From Pohlia nutans (Eukaryota; Streptophyta; Bryopsida; Bryales; Mniaceae): a stretch of 64,000 bases of DNA. Positions 11,701 through 22,450 of the stretch are shown here, piece after piece (the first letter of the stretch is position 1; every line of letters starts with the position of its first letter). The notes beneath the pieces were generated by a model. The model worked only from the letters and a program-made list of their open reading frames with translations. It did no database searches and had not been told where the DNA came from. Location of the stretch: NCBI GenBank assembly GCA_022496805.1, contig CM040099.1:746501-810500 (forward strand). Direction: 5' to 3'. Both the position numbers and the translations under genes were made by a program.

Positions 11701-12399
11701 AATCGCAAGGAACGCATGCAATTCTTCTTCTGCAACGACGACATCGAGAGGTGTGTCAAAGGAACTCGCAGAAAGTGGGTTATGTCCCGCCCTGAGGTCC
11801 CCGACATCTGGCCCGTCAAGAACGGTACTAACCTAACACGCAAGGAGATACTTGCCCTAGAAAACGCTGGCTTTCGACTTCCACAGCGCGAGGTCATATC
11901 GCCCCGAAGGCTCTTCCAAGACCACCCTCTCCCCGTCGACTTGTCAACATATGTAACTCCAGCTTTCCCAGCTGAAGTTCCCAAACGACGTCATGGCAAG
12001 AATGTCCGCCGCAACAAGAAGAGCCCATCCATCAAGCAAGCCAACAACTGTGCTAGCGCTGCAGCATTCAAGGGTTGCATAAGGAAGGTGGACATGGTTC
12101 CAGTCCCTGCCCTAGGTTGCATCGTCACGTTGGATTCGGGCACGCCTCCGACAAATCAGCATTACCTTCTCACAATTTCCCAGTTTCCAGACTGCTCCTG
12201 CCCTTATTTCAAGGAGATGGTGACCAAGGCAAAAAGAGGACGCAACCAATGGGCTCACAGCAAACATCTCTATTTTGTCTTCATGGTCGTTTGTGGGTTT
12301 GATGCTGATGTAGATGCCTTCATACATGCACCCACTCTTAGCTACAACGAAGTTAAGCTAGTTCTTGAGAGCGGATTGTTGACTCATCCAACACCCTAG
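8766..12399 (+). CDS. Mutator/FAR1-like transposase-type protein, one intron (exons 8766-10838, 10942-12399; about 1176 aa)
   Basis: Two long ORFs join at a phase-0 103-bp intron. In order: an N-terminal unknown region; a Cys/His cluster with C266, C267, C272, C277, C316, C318, C319, C325, C329, C346, H348, H352 and H354, resembling the WRKY-GCM1-type zinc cluster of MULE proteins; a DDE-like core with D511, D577 (FMADSAQANWN), the CLFH motif at 606-609 and E708 (NLAESIHNKWK); then a Lys/Arg-rich linker; and a SWIM-like finger with C1109, C1111, H1130 and H1133. The SWIM third ligand, normally Cys, appears to be His. I saw no terminal inverted repeats, so it could be a domesticated transposase or an old MULE. 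The family call rests on motif order only. Confidence 0.65.
10839..10941 (+). other. Intron of the MULE-like gene
   Basis: The boundaries are CAACTT|GTAAGC and TATATTCCAG|GACC. It is 103 bp long, phase 0, and contains stops in all useful frames. Removing it joins the catalytic core to the NLAESIHN Glu motif in frame. Confidence 0.85.
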
Positions 12400-12952
12400 G
12401 ATACAAAATGTTGTTGGTTCCATTGTTGAAATGTTCACTCTCCAAATCAATGAAATTGTAGTGAGACTAAAAGGGCCACTACTGCAGATTTGAGAATCTT
12501 GTTGTATTATTTACGAAACCCTAAACCCTAAACTCTGGTATTATTTCTATCTTGTACCTAAACTCTGGTATTATTTCTATCTTGTACCCAAACTGGTCTA
12601 AACGCTAAACTTGCTATGCATTTCAAATAATTATCCCCAAACGAGTGGATTGGCCCCTAATAAGACGCTGAAATAACAATCTCTTTCTACCCTAAACCCC
12701 AAATTAAACCCTAATTACCACGGTTATAGAGACAGAGTGTGCCTTTAATATGCCTTTATCTCTGAACCACTGACCCTAAACCACGGTTATAGGTACCAAA
12801 TCTTCCACGGTCATAGGTCTCATAATTTACTAAAAATAGACGAATATTCGAATAATAGCTAATTATAGTGTCGTTGACCAATGTTGACCTGAAATTCTTG
12901 CTCGTAATCCCACATTTCACCGCTCCCCGCTCCCCGCGCGCACACTATCCTC
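12400..12952. other. Noncoding flank downstream of the MULE-like gene
   Basis: A ~31-bp unit around TAAACTCTGGTATTATTTCT is tandemly duplicated at about 12529-12590, and several CCCTAAA motifs occur. The phrase CACGGTTATAGG/CACGGTCATAGG repeats at 12719-12810. No gene is supported. Confidence 0.6.
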
Positions 12953-13740
12953 GTCCTGGTGCGGCGGGATGTCCGGACAGATGCGCTTCTCCGTAATCTT
13001 CGCTCCGGCTTCCCTCCGCGCCATGGCTGCAGACTCCGGACGCACTTCTTTACTCCTCCGGGAATGGCGCAGCTCCTTCTCCGGGAACGCTCTCTCCTTC
13101 TCCGGGAAACTGCGCTCCTCTCGCTCCAGACGCTTCCCTTTCCGCCTCCGTAGTGTGCGCCTGACCTCGCGGAGTCCCCGCACCTCTCTTCCCGGCTGCG
13201 CACTTACTCCCCTCCGTAAATTCCGCCAGAAATGGCGGCGCTCACTGTCCGGGTGCTCGCCTCTCCCAAATCCTAACCTCGCGCTAGTGTTTCTCCTCGG
13301 GTGCTCAATTTCCCTCACTCCCGGGTGCTCAAAATCCTCACACACCGGCCGCTCACTGCTCTCTCTCTTCGGGTGCGAAATGGAAACCCTAACGCTCTCC
13401 GAAGGTGCAAAAATGGGTGTGCACGGAGGGCTGGTGGAACCGGGAAGGAATGAACAGTGAGCCGCCCAGTTTAAGGCGGCCCAGTTCAACTCCTGGATCG
13501 TAGCCGGGCCCGGCAGAGGTCCATCTCCCGACCCCCGGTTTCCCATCCGGTCTCTTGTCCGGTCCGCCGCCATTCTCAGATTCTGTAGTAAACACTTAAG
13601 GCGCGCGCGAGAGCACCACTCTCTCCAAATAAATAAAGAGGCCACTAGGAACGCCATTTCTCCCATTTATAGCGGCTGGGGTTACCTTTTACTGCCCTAC
13701 AAACCCTAATTGCCCGTTTTTGAACAAACAAGGTTTGACA
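12953..13740 (-). mobile_element. G-element fragment (5' end only)
   Basis: On the minus strand this begins TGTCAAACCTTG at 13740, has a TATA box (CTATAAATGG) near 13672, and runs into the gag-like ORF, whose conserved ATG (MARREAGAK) is at 13024. Similarity to the other copies stops at about 12953, after ICPDIPPHQ. The 5' leader is longer-lived than the coding part, so this is a 3'-truncated copy. Confidence 0.8.
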
Positions 13741-13784
13741 CTAAATGTGCCATTATAGTCACTCCCACACTCATTTATGGAGAT

Positions 13785-13844
13785 TCGGACTACTCCTAGC
13801 TACTCTAAAACCCTAACTCTCTACTTCTAAGTCAAACGAGGTTT
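13785..13844 (-). mobile_element. Relic of a G-element 5' terminus
   Basis: The stretch GGACTACTCCTAGCTACTCT ... AACGAGGTTTGACA resembles the terminal ~60 bp of the intact copy at 18985-19047, ending in the same GTTTGACA terminus. Nothing else of the element remains next to it. Confidence 0.6.
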
Positions 13845-13979
13845 GACAAAGGACTACGAGAGTCTCTCACATTGAAACAAGTTATCACGCTCGAGCTCAA
13901 ATGCAATATACGTGATTACAATCAAGGGCATATATAAAATACGTTTGGAGTTGGAAACCCGACACACCGTCCACCGTGC

Positions 13980-15728
13980 GATGTCCACCCATCGATTGGC
14001 GAGGGCTTTAGGGTTTTAGAGTTTAGGGTTTAGGATTTTTAGGGTTACATGGGTATTCTTAGGAAAGTCCATTTTCTCGGATGAGGTTGGGATTTTGCCT
14101 ACCCCCCCCCCCCCCCCCCCCCCCCCATTTTCAAGGGTTGCGATTCCAACGGTGCAATAAAATTCCTAACAAGTATCACCGTTTGTGAGATATGGAATGT
14201 TTGACTTTAGAGGTTAAAGTGTTGACTTTGTAGGTTTTGTAATATTTTGAAATTTTGATTTAAGGGTTCAGGGTTTAGGGTTACATGGGTTTTCTTAGGA
14301 AAGTCCATTTTCTCGGATGAGGTTGGGATTTTGCCTACCCCCCCCCCCCCTTTTCGAGGGCTGCGATTCCAATGGTGCAATAAAATTCCTAACAAGTATC
14401 ACCGTTTGTGAGATATGGAATGTTTGACTTTAGAGGTTAAAGTGTTGACTTTTCAAGTTTTGTAATATTTTCAGGGTTTGATTTGACCTACCCCCCATTT
14501 TCGACGTCTACGAATTCAATGGTGTAGTGAAAATGGTCATCCGACGTTGGGATTGGAAGAGGGTTCAGGGTTTAGTGTTTAGGGTTAAAAGGCCATCCCC
14601 TCAAAATTGGCATACTTATTTTTGGAATTTGAAGTGACCTACCCCCCCATTTTCGACCCTTGTGATTTCAAATATGCAAAAAGTTTTCCCTAATCTATCG
14701 TCATTTATTAGATATAGGGAGTTTGACTTGAGCTTTGGAGTGTTGACTTTTTCCGTTTTTAGGTATTTTAACTTTTTGAATATACCTACCCCCTTATTTT
14801 TGGGCATTGTGAATCTAGTGGTGTGGTTAGTTTTCCCTAAAAGTTTAGGGTTCGGAAGTTATTTGGGTTTTCGGGTTTAGGCTTAAGTTTGGGGGTTTAG
14901 GGTTTAGGGGTTTAGGGTTTAGGGTTTAGGGTTACAAGGGTGACCCCAAATATTTGGCATATTTATTTTCAAGGTTAGAAATGACCTACCCCCCCATTTT
15001 CAACTTTTGCGGTTCCAATGGTGCAAAACACCACCTAAACACTGTCACCGTTTGGGAGATATGGCAACGTTGACTTTTTCATAGTTGGGTTGACTTTGAA
15101 TTTGGAAAGGTGTTTAGGAATTTTCAACTTACCTACTCCCCTATTTCAGGACTTTGTTATTCTCATGGTATGGTTAGATTTTTTATTAGATTCACGGTTT
15201 ATGAGCTATCGTCGTTTTCATGGTAACCTCTAATATTAGCATAGAATTTTCTATTTTTGGAATTTGGTAGTTTTGGAGTTATGTACCCCCCCCCCCCCAT
15301 TTTAAAGGGTTGTAAATGCAATGGAGAAAAAGAACACCTAAACACTGTCTCTATTTGGGAGATATGAGTAGTTTGACTTTTGTCAAAGGTTTCGGTCAAT
15401 GGTGTTGACTTTTTTGGTTTTTTGGTATTTGAACTTTTTGAAGATATCTACCCCTCTATTTTTGGGCGTTGTGAATCTAGTAGTGTGGTTAGTTTTTCCA
15501 AAAAGATTACGGTTTGGAAGTTATAAGGATTCTATTAATGGGTTAGGGTTAGTCATCGTTTCCTATTTTTAAAGGTTCCGGTTTTCGAAGGTTTCCACCC
15601 CCCATTTTCGAGCCTTGTGGTTCCGAATATGTGAAAAACAATTCATTAGCCTCTACCATTTGGAAGATATAGCAAATTTGACTTTGACTTTAATAGTTGA
15701 CTTTTTGTAGTAGATGAGATCTAACGTT
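13980..15728. repeat. Degenerate array with TTTAGGG motifs and poly-C tracts (left arm of a large inverted repeat)
   Basis: About ten units of 150-240 bp each carry a CCTACCCCCC(C)n tract, ATTTTCGACCCTTGTGATTC, GAGATATGGAATGTTTGACT and a later GTTGACTTTT; TTTAGGG runs lie between some units (for example 14885-14935). The units return in reverse complement at 20760-22450. The array is interrupted at 15729 by the G-element. Confidence 0.85.
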
Positions 15729-16791
15729 TGTCGTAGCACGTGATACCGGATATTCCCCTAGAACGCACTTTTTCGTATTAAGAACGTTCGTAGAGGTGAT
15801 TTCCGGGTTATCGTTCCGCAAAGATTCTGTGAAGTGGGAAGTTTCCGGAGATGGTCCCGGGCTGGTGACAACTCTCTCTCTGTCGCCAGCTAAATTCTTC
15901 TTTCCTACCAAACCGGGTCTTCTCCTATTGACTGACCCGGTTACGACTAGATCCGGTATCCTTCCGGGGAGGACTTCTACTAATCTTCCTCTCTCCCGGT
16001 CTACCGGTATTATCTGATCCGGTTTCGTTTAACCTCTGTTTTCCCCCTCAGAGGGTTCTCCATTCACATTAGTGGTGCTGGATTGAAAGACACACCCTTC
16101 CCTACTGATTCACGTGATGGGAAATTCACTACCTTCCGGTTATCCTCACAAAACTCCTCGATCCGGGTAATTCCCGTACTGCACTTCAGCTGCAGATTCA
16201 TCCCAAACCCACAGCCGGTCACTTAAGCGCAACCCGGGTTTCCCCCTTTTACAAATTACTACAACGACTTGATAACCGGGATGGACATTTACCCGGGGTA
16301 TCCGGAATTGGTTCGACTCCTAACAGTTCATTTTACTCTGATCATTCCGACTCTCCTTATCACATGGCCTACCCAGGTGCTGGCACCTCAACCGGACTAC
16401 CCGTCTAGGAGTTCTGAAAGAACCGGAGTACCCGCTCCTATTCACTCAGCCAGTTTTCCGGATTATACCCTGCAACCAAGCACAGAACAACCCACCTTCA
16501 AACAATCTATGAGTTTACCCAATACCCAGACTCCTAACTGGATCTACAACAGAACCCGGTTACTCTAGCTATTCCGCTCCTTCCTTTCACATGATCTGCC
16601 CGGGTGCTGGCACCTCAACCGGACTACCCGTCCAAGAGTTCTGAAAGGACTGGAGTACCCCCTCCCATCCACTCAGCCGCTACCTCGGATCACACCTTAC
16701 AACCGGGCGCAGAATAACTAGATCTACAACATAATCCGATCAACTCTTCCGGTTACCAAGGGACTTAATTGGACCACCATCTCAATCATAA

Positions 16792-16822
16792 CCACACACA
16801 CACATACACACACACACACACA
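16792..16822. repeat. (CA)n microsatellite in the G-element 3' region
   Basis: A 31-bp CA tract with one interruption. The equivalent position in the plus-strand copies holds (TG)n at 38519-38547 and 57792-57834. Confidence 0.95.
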
Positions 16823-17167
16823 GTCGCTCCGGTCGTAGAAGAGTATGCTTGTGATCATTTACAAAGAGAAAAATGGTACACAAAAGAAGACCCCAGGAAT
16901 GAGTAACATCCCTGGATAAAAGAAAAACACAAAGCCGACCAGATCCGGGAAACCCGCAGATCCGGAAAAACCGGGGGACTACCCCACGATTTAGTTCTCT
17001 TCCTACGCTGCAACTAACATCAGAATCCTAGAAACTAACTCCCAAACAGAGTCCTACCCTACTGTTGCAAAAAGGGGCCCCCTTCAAAGCAATCGGATCC
17101 ACTAAGTCCGGGCCACCAATTCCGGGACTCCGATGATTCCGGACAGCCACAGGTCTACTTGCGGCTG

Positions 17168-18332
17168 CTATTCCTCATCTTCCGGGCTCCCCACCAAGAT
17201 TGGATCCGCCGGCCTATCTCCCCGAGTTCCGTGCCCCGCCGACTGTCCCTCTTGTTGCTTTTCCGCCCTGTCCGGGTGGACATCCATTGCCTCCATGCCT
17301 TCACTCAAATCCCGGACTTCTTCTGGGCTTACTCCCGCGGGTCGGGCCATGTGGATTGGCTCCACATCCACCATGGTCCGGGAGGTGGGTCCCTCCTGAT
17401 CCGACTCCTCCTCCGAAGAGCTCTCCCGGATGCATTCCGCCAGCACCCGGAACTCCACCAAAAATGCTTCTACCTTGTCCGAGTACTCCCGGACTACATT
17501 CTTCATCCGGGCTGCTCCCTCCAATCCCGGTTGAAGTACCCGCTCGTCGTACAACCGGGCCTTTGTTCGTGCCTCCCCATTCGACTGGAACAACCCGGAT
17601 AGTTTGGAGACGCACTGCCGGCTTGTCTCTGCTACATTTCGGATGGTATCCTCTTGCTCCCGGATCTGCAACTCCTTCCTCTGTACGTACCTCTAACCTC
17701 TTCCGTTCTTCCTTTGTGAGGCACCCATGTTTCTCGTACAGGTGGTGGAGAAATGGGGCCAACGGACACCCCTTTTTACTGTCCAGATTCGCCGCCCACT
17801 TCTGTGTATTCCGGTGTAGCAGGATTGCCCAGTTGATCCTTCTCCCCCGGAGCAGAGCGGAATAGATGCCCCGGGCCAGCGTTACGGTGAGGGTGGTGGG
17901 CTTCTCCGGATTGAGGATAGGCACCACATATTGGAGCAGCCGTTGCTCCCGGGGTATAATGCAGTCCGCCACCTTGAACCCGTCGTGATCCGAAATGTGA
18001 GTGAATCGCGCCTTCACCCAATCCGAGTCGCCCTTGCCTCCCGGTTCCATATCTACACTTGTGTCCGGGAAGCCGTATAGCTCCCTCCACATCTCCCGGG
18101 TCCAGCTCCCATACTTTGCCCGGATGGTCGTCCGGAAGGCGCTCAACATAGGCCCGCCCTCAATTTCCTCCAGCATCCGGAAATCCTGCACATCCCACAC
18201 TCTCCCAAACAATCCCAAGCACCCCATCTTCTCTAGGTCCATCATCAATTCGTCCAAGTCTCCCTGGTGCGGCGGGATGTCCGGGCAGATGCGCTTCTCC
18301 GTAATTTTCGCTCCGGTTTTCCTCCGCGCCAT
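17168..18332 (-). pseudogene. G-element gag-like gene, internally deleted and frameshifted
   Basis: The ORF starts at the conserved ATG (MARRKTGAK) at 18332. The N-terminal domain is intact, including MGCLGLFGRVWDVQD, GDSDWVKARF and KGCPLAPFLHHLYEKHG. After KRLEVRT, at about 17690, it jumps directly to the C-terminal coiled-coil segment in another frame, removing roughly 420 codons of charged, proline-rich sequence present in the 55157-57460 copy. The C-terminal segment (QIREQEDTIR onward) ends at 17168. The domain syntax resembles gag-like 'plant transposon protein' domains; it probably binds nucleic acid or builds particles, but that is inference. Confidence 0.7.
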
Positions 18333-19047
18333 GGCTGCAGACTCCGAACGCACTTCTTTACTCCTTCGAGAATGGCGCAGCTCCCTCTCCGGAAACGCTC
18401 TCTTCTTCTCCGGTAAACTGCGCTCCTCTCGCTCCGGACGTTTCCATTTCCGCCTCTGTAGCGTGCGCCTGACCTCCCGGAGTCCCCGCGCCTCTCTTCC
18501 CGTCTTCGCACTTACTTTCTTCCTCAAACCCCGCCGGAAATGGCGGTGCGCATTGTCCGGAGACTCGCCTGTTTCAAATTCGAACCTTGCGTCGCTGTCT
18601 CTCACCGGGCGTTCAGTTTCCCTCACTCCCGGACTCTCAGAACCCGCACAAGACGGTCGCTCAATGCTCTCTACTTCCAGTCCCACACTATCAATTTTAC
18701 TGCTAGCTGGAAGCTCGAAGTTCTGCTAGCGTGGACAACCGGAACTACAGAGAGTGAATGAACAGTGGGTCGCCCAGTTTAGAGCGGCCCACTTCAATGC
18801 TCGGACCGTGGCCGGGTCCATCAGAGACCCGTCTTCTCCTACCCGGTCTCCCATCCGGTTTCCCACCGGAATCTACTGTCGGTCTAGTCCCGTAATAATT
18901 CCTCTAGTCCGCGTCCGGATGCCACTCTCTCTCTAAATAAATAACTGGGCCGTTATGGCCATTACTTCTCCTATTTATGGCGGAAAGACTACTCCTAGTT
19001 GCCCCAAAAACCCTAACTAGCCGCTTTTGGTAAAACGAGGTTTGACA

Positions 19048-19470
19048 ACGTTGGAATTTTCAGTTGAGATTTTGGCTACCCCCCCCCCCCCCCCCCCCCA
19101 TTTTCGACCCTTGCGATCACAATGGTGCAATCGAAATTTCCTAAAAGTGTTTAGGTTTGTGGATATGGAATCGCCACATTCTAAAGTCATGAAGTACAAA
19201 TTCTCATAGATGAGTCATGCTTTAAAAAAATTTTCCATGATCAAGTGAACCACTTTGAGAAGAATCTAGATTGACTAGGTATTTTAAAATCTAACGTGCA
19301 TCATAGAAACTATGAGCAGATGAAGTTCAACAATGCTGATAATTCATCCATCCGTAACGTACACGTACTTCATCGTTTGTAAGAGTGCCATATATATTTG
19401 GAAAGCTATTGAAAAGGGCTATAGCGTCAATGTAATCGAATAGATATATTTCGAATCCTGTAGTGGTCCT
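19048..19470. repeat. Left arm of the inverted array, continued after the G-element
   Basis: The sequence from the ACGTT duplicate through GGCTACCCCCC and on to ATATATTTGGAAAGCTAT pairs, in reverse complement, with 20440-20830 (for example ATAGCTTTCCAAATATATAT near 20476). Confidence 0.8.
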
Positions 19471-20439
19471 ATTAAACTAGAATGATTTCTATGACACGTG
19501 TCTTCAAACATAAACTTAAACGTTTTATGATATGTGATTCATTTTAAATTAACCCCAATTTCAAGTCATGCAAATGTTGAGAGTAAGTTTTACGTGAAAC
19601 AAATATTAGTATGCGCTAATTCTTGTTCTGAAATTCAACCAGAGAGCCAACTCATGAAATTCTTGCAATTAACATCTAAATGTACGATTAAACTTAATGA
19701 ACAAGTTGTAAACAAATTTAATTTGTCAAATGCAAGATTACATTGAGCGTTGCAAGTGTTTAGAATATTTTTATACACGTAAGCAATATACAAAATCGTC
19801 AATTGCTGTACTTTATGGGCCCTAAACTCCAAATGTCATAGTGTCATTATTCAAATGCATGAAAAACAAATATACGCTAGTTACAAATATTATTTAATAC
19901 GTTGAAAACATTAAATTACTCTACCCACACCCTAAACGAAGCCCTAAACCCTAAACCTTAAATCTTTTAATTCACATTAAAGATTTAATATCATAAATAA
20001 TACTATGACTTTAGACACTCATAATGTTTACAATAATGTTCTTTTTAATGTATATGTTACCGATGGATGAATTACCGGAAATTCTAACTTTCATCACTTA
20101 TAACTTGTAGGATTCACGTCCATATATTAAATCCATAATCATTTTAAATTCAACTCCATGTAGTCCACTTCATCAAACCGAAATCTTTTAAAGCATGGCT
20201 AAACCGCAAATACTAAATACTTCATGTGTTTTAGAATGGTACAGCTCTATATCACCCAATGTAGAAAGTTTTATAAAATAAAGACATTATTATTAGAACC
20301 ACAAAGGTCAAAATTGAGGGTACTAACCTCAAATTATCCACTTATTAAGTTATTATAAAACGTATAAGGTAATATTTTAAAGCACGTGTTATAGAAATAA
20401 TCCCCATTCAATATGACTACTATGGGACTTCAAATACTT
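19471..20439. repeat. AT-rich centre of the inverted array
   Basis: No gene is supported. A segment around GATGGATGAATTACCGGAAA (20062) is a diverged direct repeat of the one near 20527 (GGATGGATGAAATATCAGC), so the centre is built from the same repeat family. One CCCTAAACCCTAAACC patch lies near 19940. Confidence 0.6.
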
Positions 20440-22450
20440 TCATTTAAAGTGCATTCACATTATAGAGCCTTTTAATAGCTTTCCAAATATATATGGCACT
20501 CTTTCAAATAATAAAGTACGTGCAAGTTACGGATGGATGAAATATCAGCAATCTCAAACTTCATCCGTTCATACCTTCTACCATGCATGTTCGAATTTAA
20601 AATTCAAAGTCAATTTAGATTCATCTCGAAACGGTCCACTTGATGATGGAAAAAAATTTTAAAGCATGATTCATTCATGAGAATTTGTATTTCATGACCC
20701 TAGAATGATGCAATTCCAAATCTAACAACCTAAAACTTTTTAAGTATTTTCTTTTGCACCATTGTGATCGCAAGGGCCGAAAATGGGGGGGGGTAGCTAA
20801 AATCTCAACTCAAAATTCCATTGTAAGATCTCATCCATCATACAAACTCAACCGATATAGTAAAAGTCAAACCTGCTATATTTTCCATATGGTGATAGAC
20901 TAGGGAAATATTTTTACATATTTAGAATCACAAGGGTCAGAAACGGGGGGGTAGGTACCATTATAATCTTCAAAATCTATATATAGCAAAACGAAAGCCA
21001 ACTGTAAGCCTAAACCCTAAAACCCTAATAACTTCCAAACCCTAAGCTTTTTGGGAAAACTAACCACACCACTAGATTCACAATGCCCAAAAATAGGGGG
21101 GTAGGTATACTCAAAAAGTTGAAATACCTAAACACGGCAAAACTCAACACCCCAAAGCTCAAGTCAAACATCCTATATCTCATAAATGACGATAGATTAG
21201 GGAAAACTTTCTGCATATTTGAAATCACAAGGGTCGAAAATAGGGGGGTAGGTCACTTCAAAATCCAAAAATAAGTATGTCAATTTTGTGGGCATGGCCT
21301 TGTAACCCTAAACCCTAAACCCTAAAACCCTAAACCCTAAACCCTAAAAGAATTATACATATAAAAAACCAAAAAAAAAAAAAATGCTGTAACAAACAAG
21401 AAATAGATGTAGTATCAAGTATGCTATTGCTACTTCTTATATAATAAAGAGCATTTCTGAAATCTTCTCTCTGCTGTGGTTACAGATAGTGTGTCTAATT
21501 TTTATTTTTTTCAACATTCAACATTCCACCACGCTCATTGTTAGCTCTTGCCATTCCTAAAACTATAAAATAAGTTTCGTTTCAATACTTTATGCAAAAG
21601 TTATATACAAATGAAGTATACACAATAAACCTGAAAGTCAACACACGGTTTAAAGTCAAATCATCTATATCTTCCAATCGGTGAGGATCTAGAAAAAAAG
21701 AATTACGCCACCGGAATCGTAGTCATCGAAAATGGGGGGTAAGGTGCACTCAAAATCCCCATATTCAAAGTCTACACAAAACCATAACAAACCCTAAACC
21801 ACAACCCCAAAACATCCATATCTTCCAATCCCAAGGTCGGATGACCATTTTCACTACACCATTGAATTCGTAGATGTCGTAAATGGGGGGGGTAGGTAAA
21901 TTCAAAATTTCAAAATACTACAAAATCTCAAAAGTCAACACCTTAACCTCTAAAATCAAACATTCCATATCTCACAAACGTTGATACTTGATAGGAAATT
22001 TATTGCACCATTGGAATCGCAGCCCTCAAAAATGAGGGGGTAGGCCAAATCCCAACCTCATCCGAGAAAATGGACTTTCCTAAGGATGCCCATGTAACCC
22101 TAAACCCTAAACCCTAAACCCTAAACCCCTCAACCCTAAACCCTAAACCCTCAACCCTCCAATCCCAAGGTCGGATGACCATTTTCACTACACCATTGAA
22201 TTCGTAGATGTCGAAAATGGGGGGGGGGGGGGGGGGGGAGTAGGTAAAATCAAAATTTCAAAATACTACAAAACCTCAAAAGTCAACACCTTAACCTCTA
22301 AAGTCAAACATTCCATATCTCACAAACGGTGATACTTGTTAGAAAATTTATTGCTCCATTGGAATCGCAGCCCTCGAAAATGGGGGGGTAGGCCAAATCC
22401 CAACCTCATCCGAGAAAATGAACTTTCCTAAGGATGCCCATGTAACCTCG
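20440..22450. repeat. Right arm of the inverted array, CCCTAAA and poly-G oriented
   Basis: About nine units with GGGGGGTAGG tracts (20786, 20944, 21095, 21243, 21733, 21885, 22034, 22218, 22381) mirror the left-arm units in reverse complement. CCCTAAA runs occur at 21301-21348 and 22096-22155, both short and imperfect. Short ORFs at 21025-21228 and 21083-21274 come from the repeat. Confidence 0.85.
21301..21348. repeat. Interstitial telomere-like CCCTAAA run
   Basis: Six imperfect CCCTAAA units, one with an extra A. The run is embedded in the array and repeated at 22096-22155, so it is part of the array unit and not a chromosome end. Confidence 0.9.

Larger units (their letters stand above)
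15729..19047 (-). mobile_element. Complete G-element copy with 5-bp target duplication and no LTRs
   Basis: On the minus strand the element starts TGTCAAACCTCG at 19047 and ends GTGCTACGACA at 15729. It is flanked by ACGTT on both sides (15724-15728 and 19048-19052). The uninterrupted counterpart of this site exists in the inverted array arm near 20830 (GATCTTACAATGGAATTTT), which confirms the borders independently. The two ends share only TGTC/GACA; no direct LTR copy is present. It holds one gag-like ORF (broken), a TATA-like ATAAATA 70 bp inside the 5' end, and a long 3' region with a CA microsatellite. Confidence 0.85.

Noticed and set aside
15729..16700. The G 3' region as a possible LTR
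   Set aside because: No second direct copy exists at the other end of the element, and the true 5' end (TGTCAAACC) is unrelated to it.
17200..18729. Plus-strand ORFs of 221 and 242 aa
   Set aside because: They lie opposite the G gag-like gene; GC-rich, Arg/Pro-rich coding leaves the opposite strand open.
20440..22155. CCCTAAA runs as a possible chromosome end
   Set aside because: The runs are short, imperfect and present in both orientations within an internal array; sequence continues normally on both sides.
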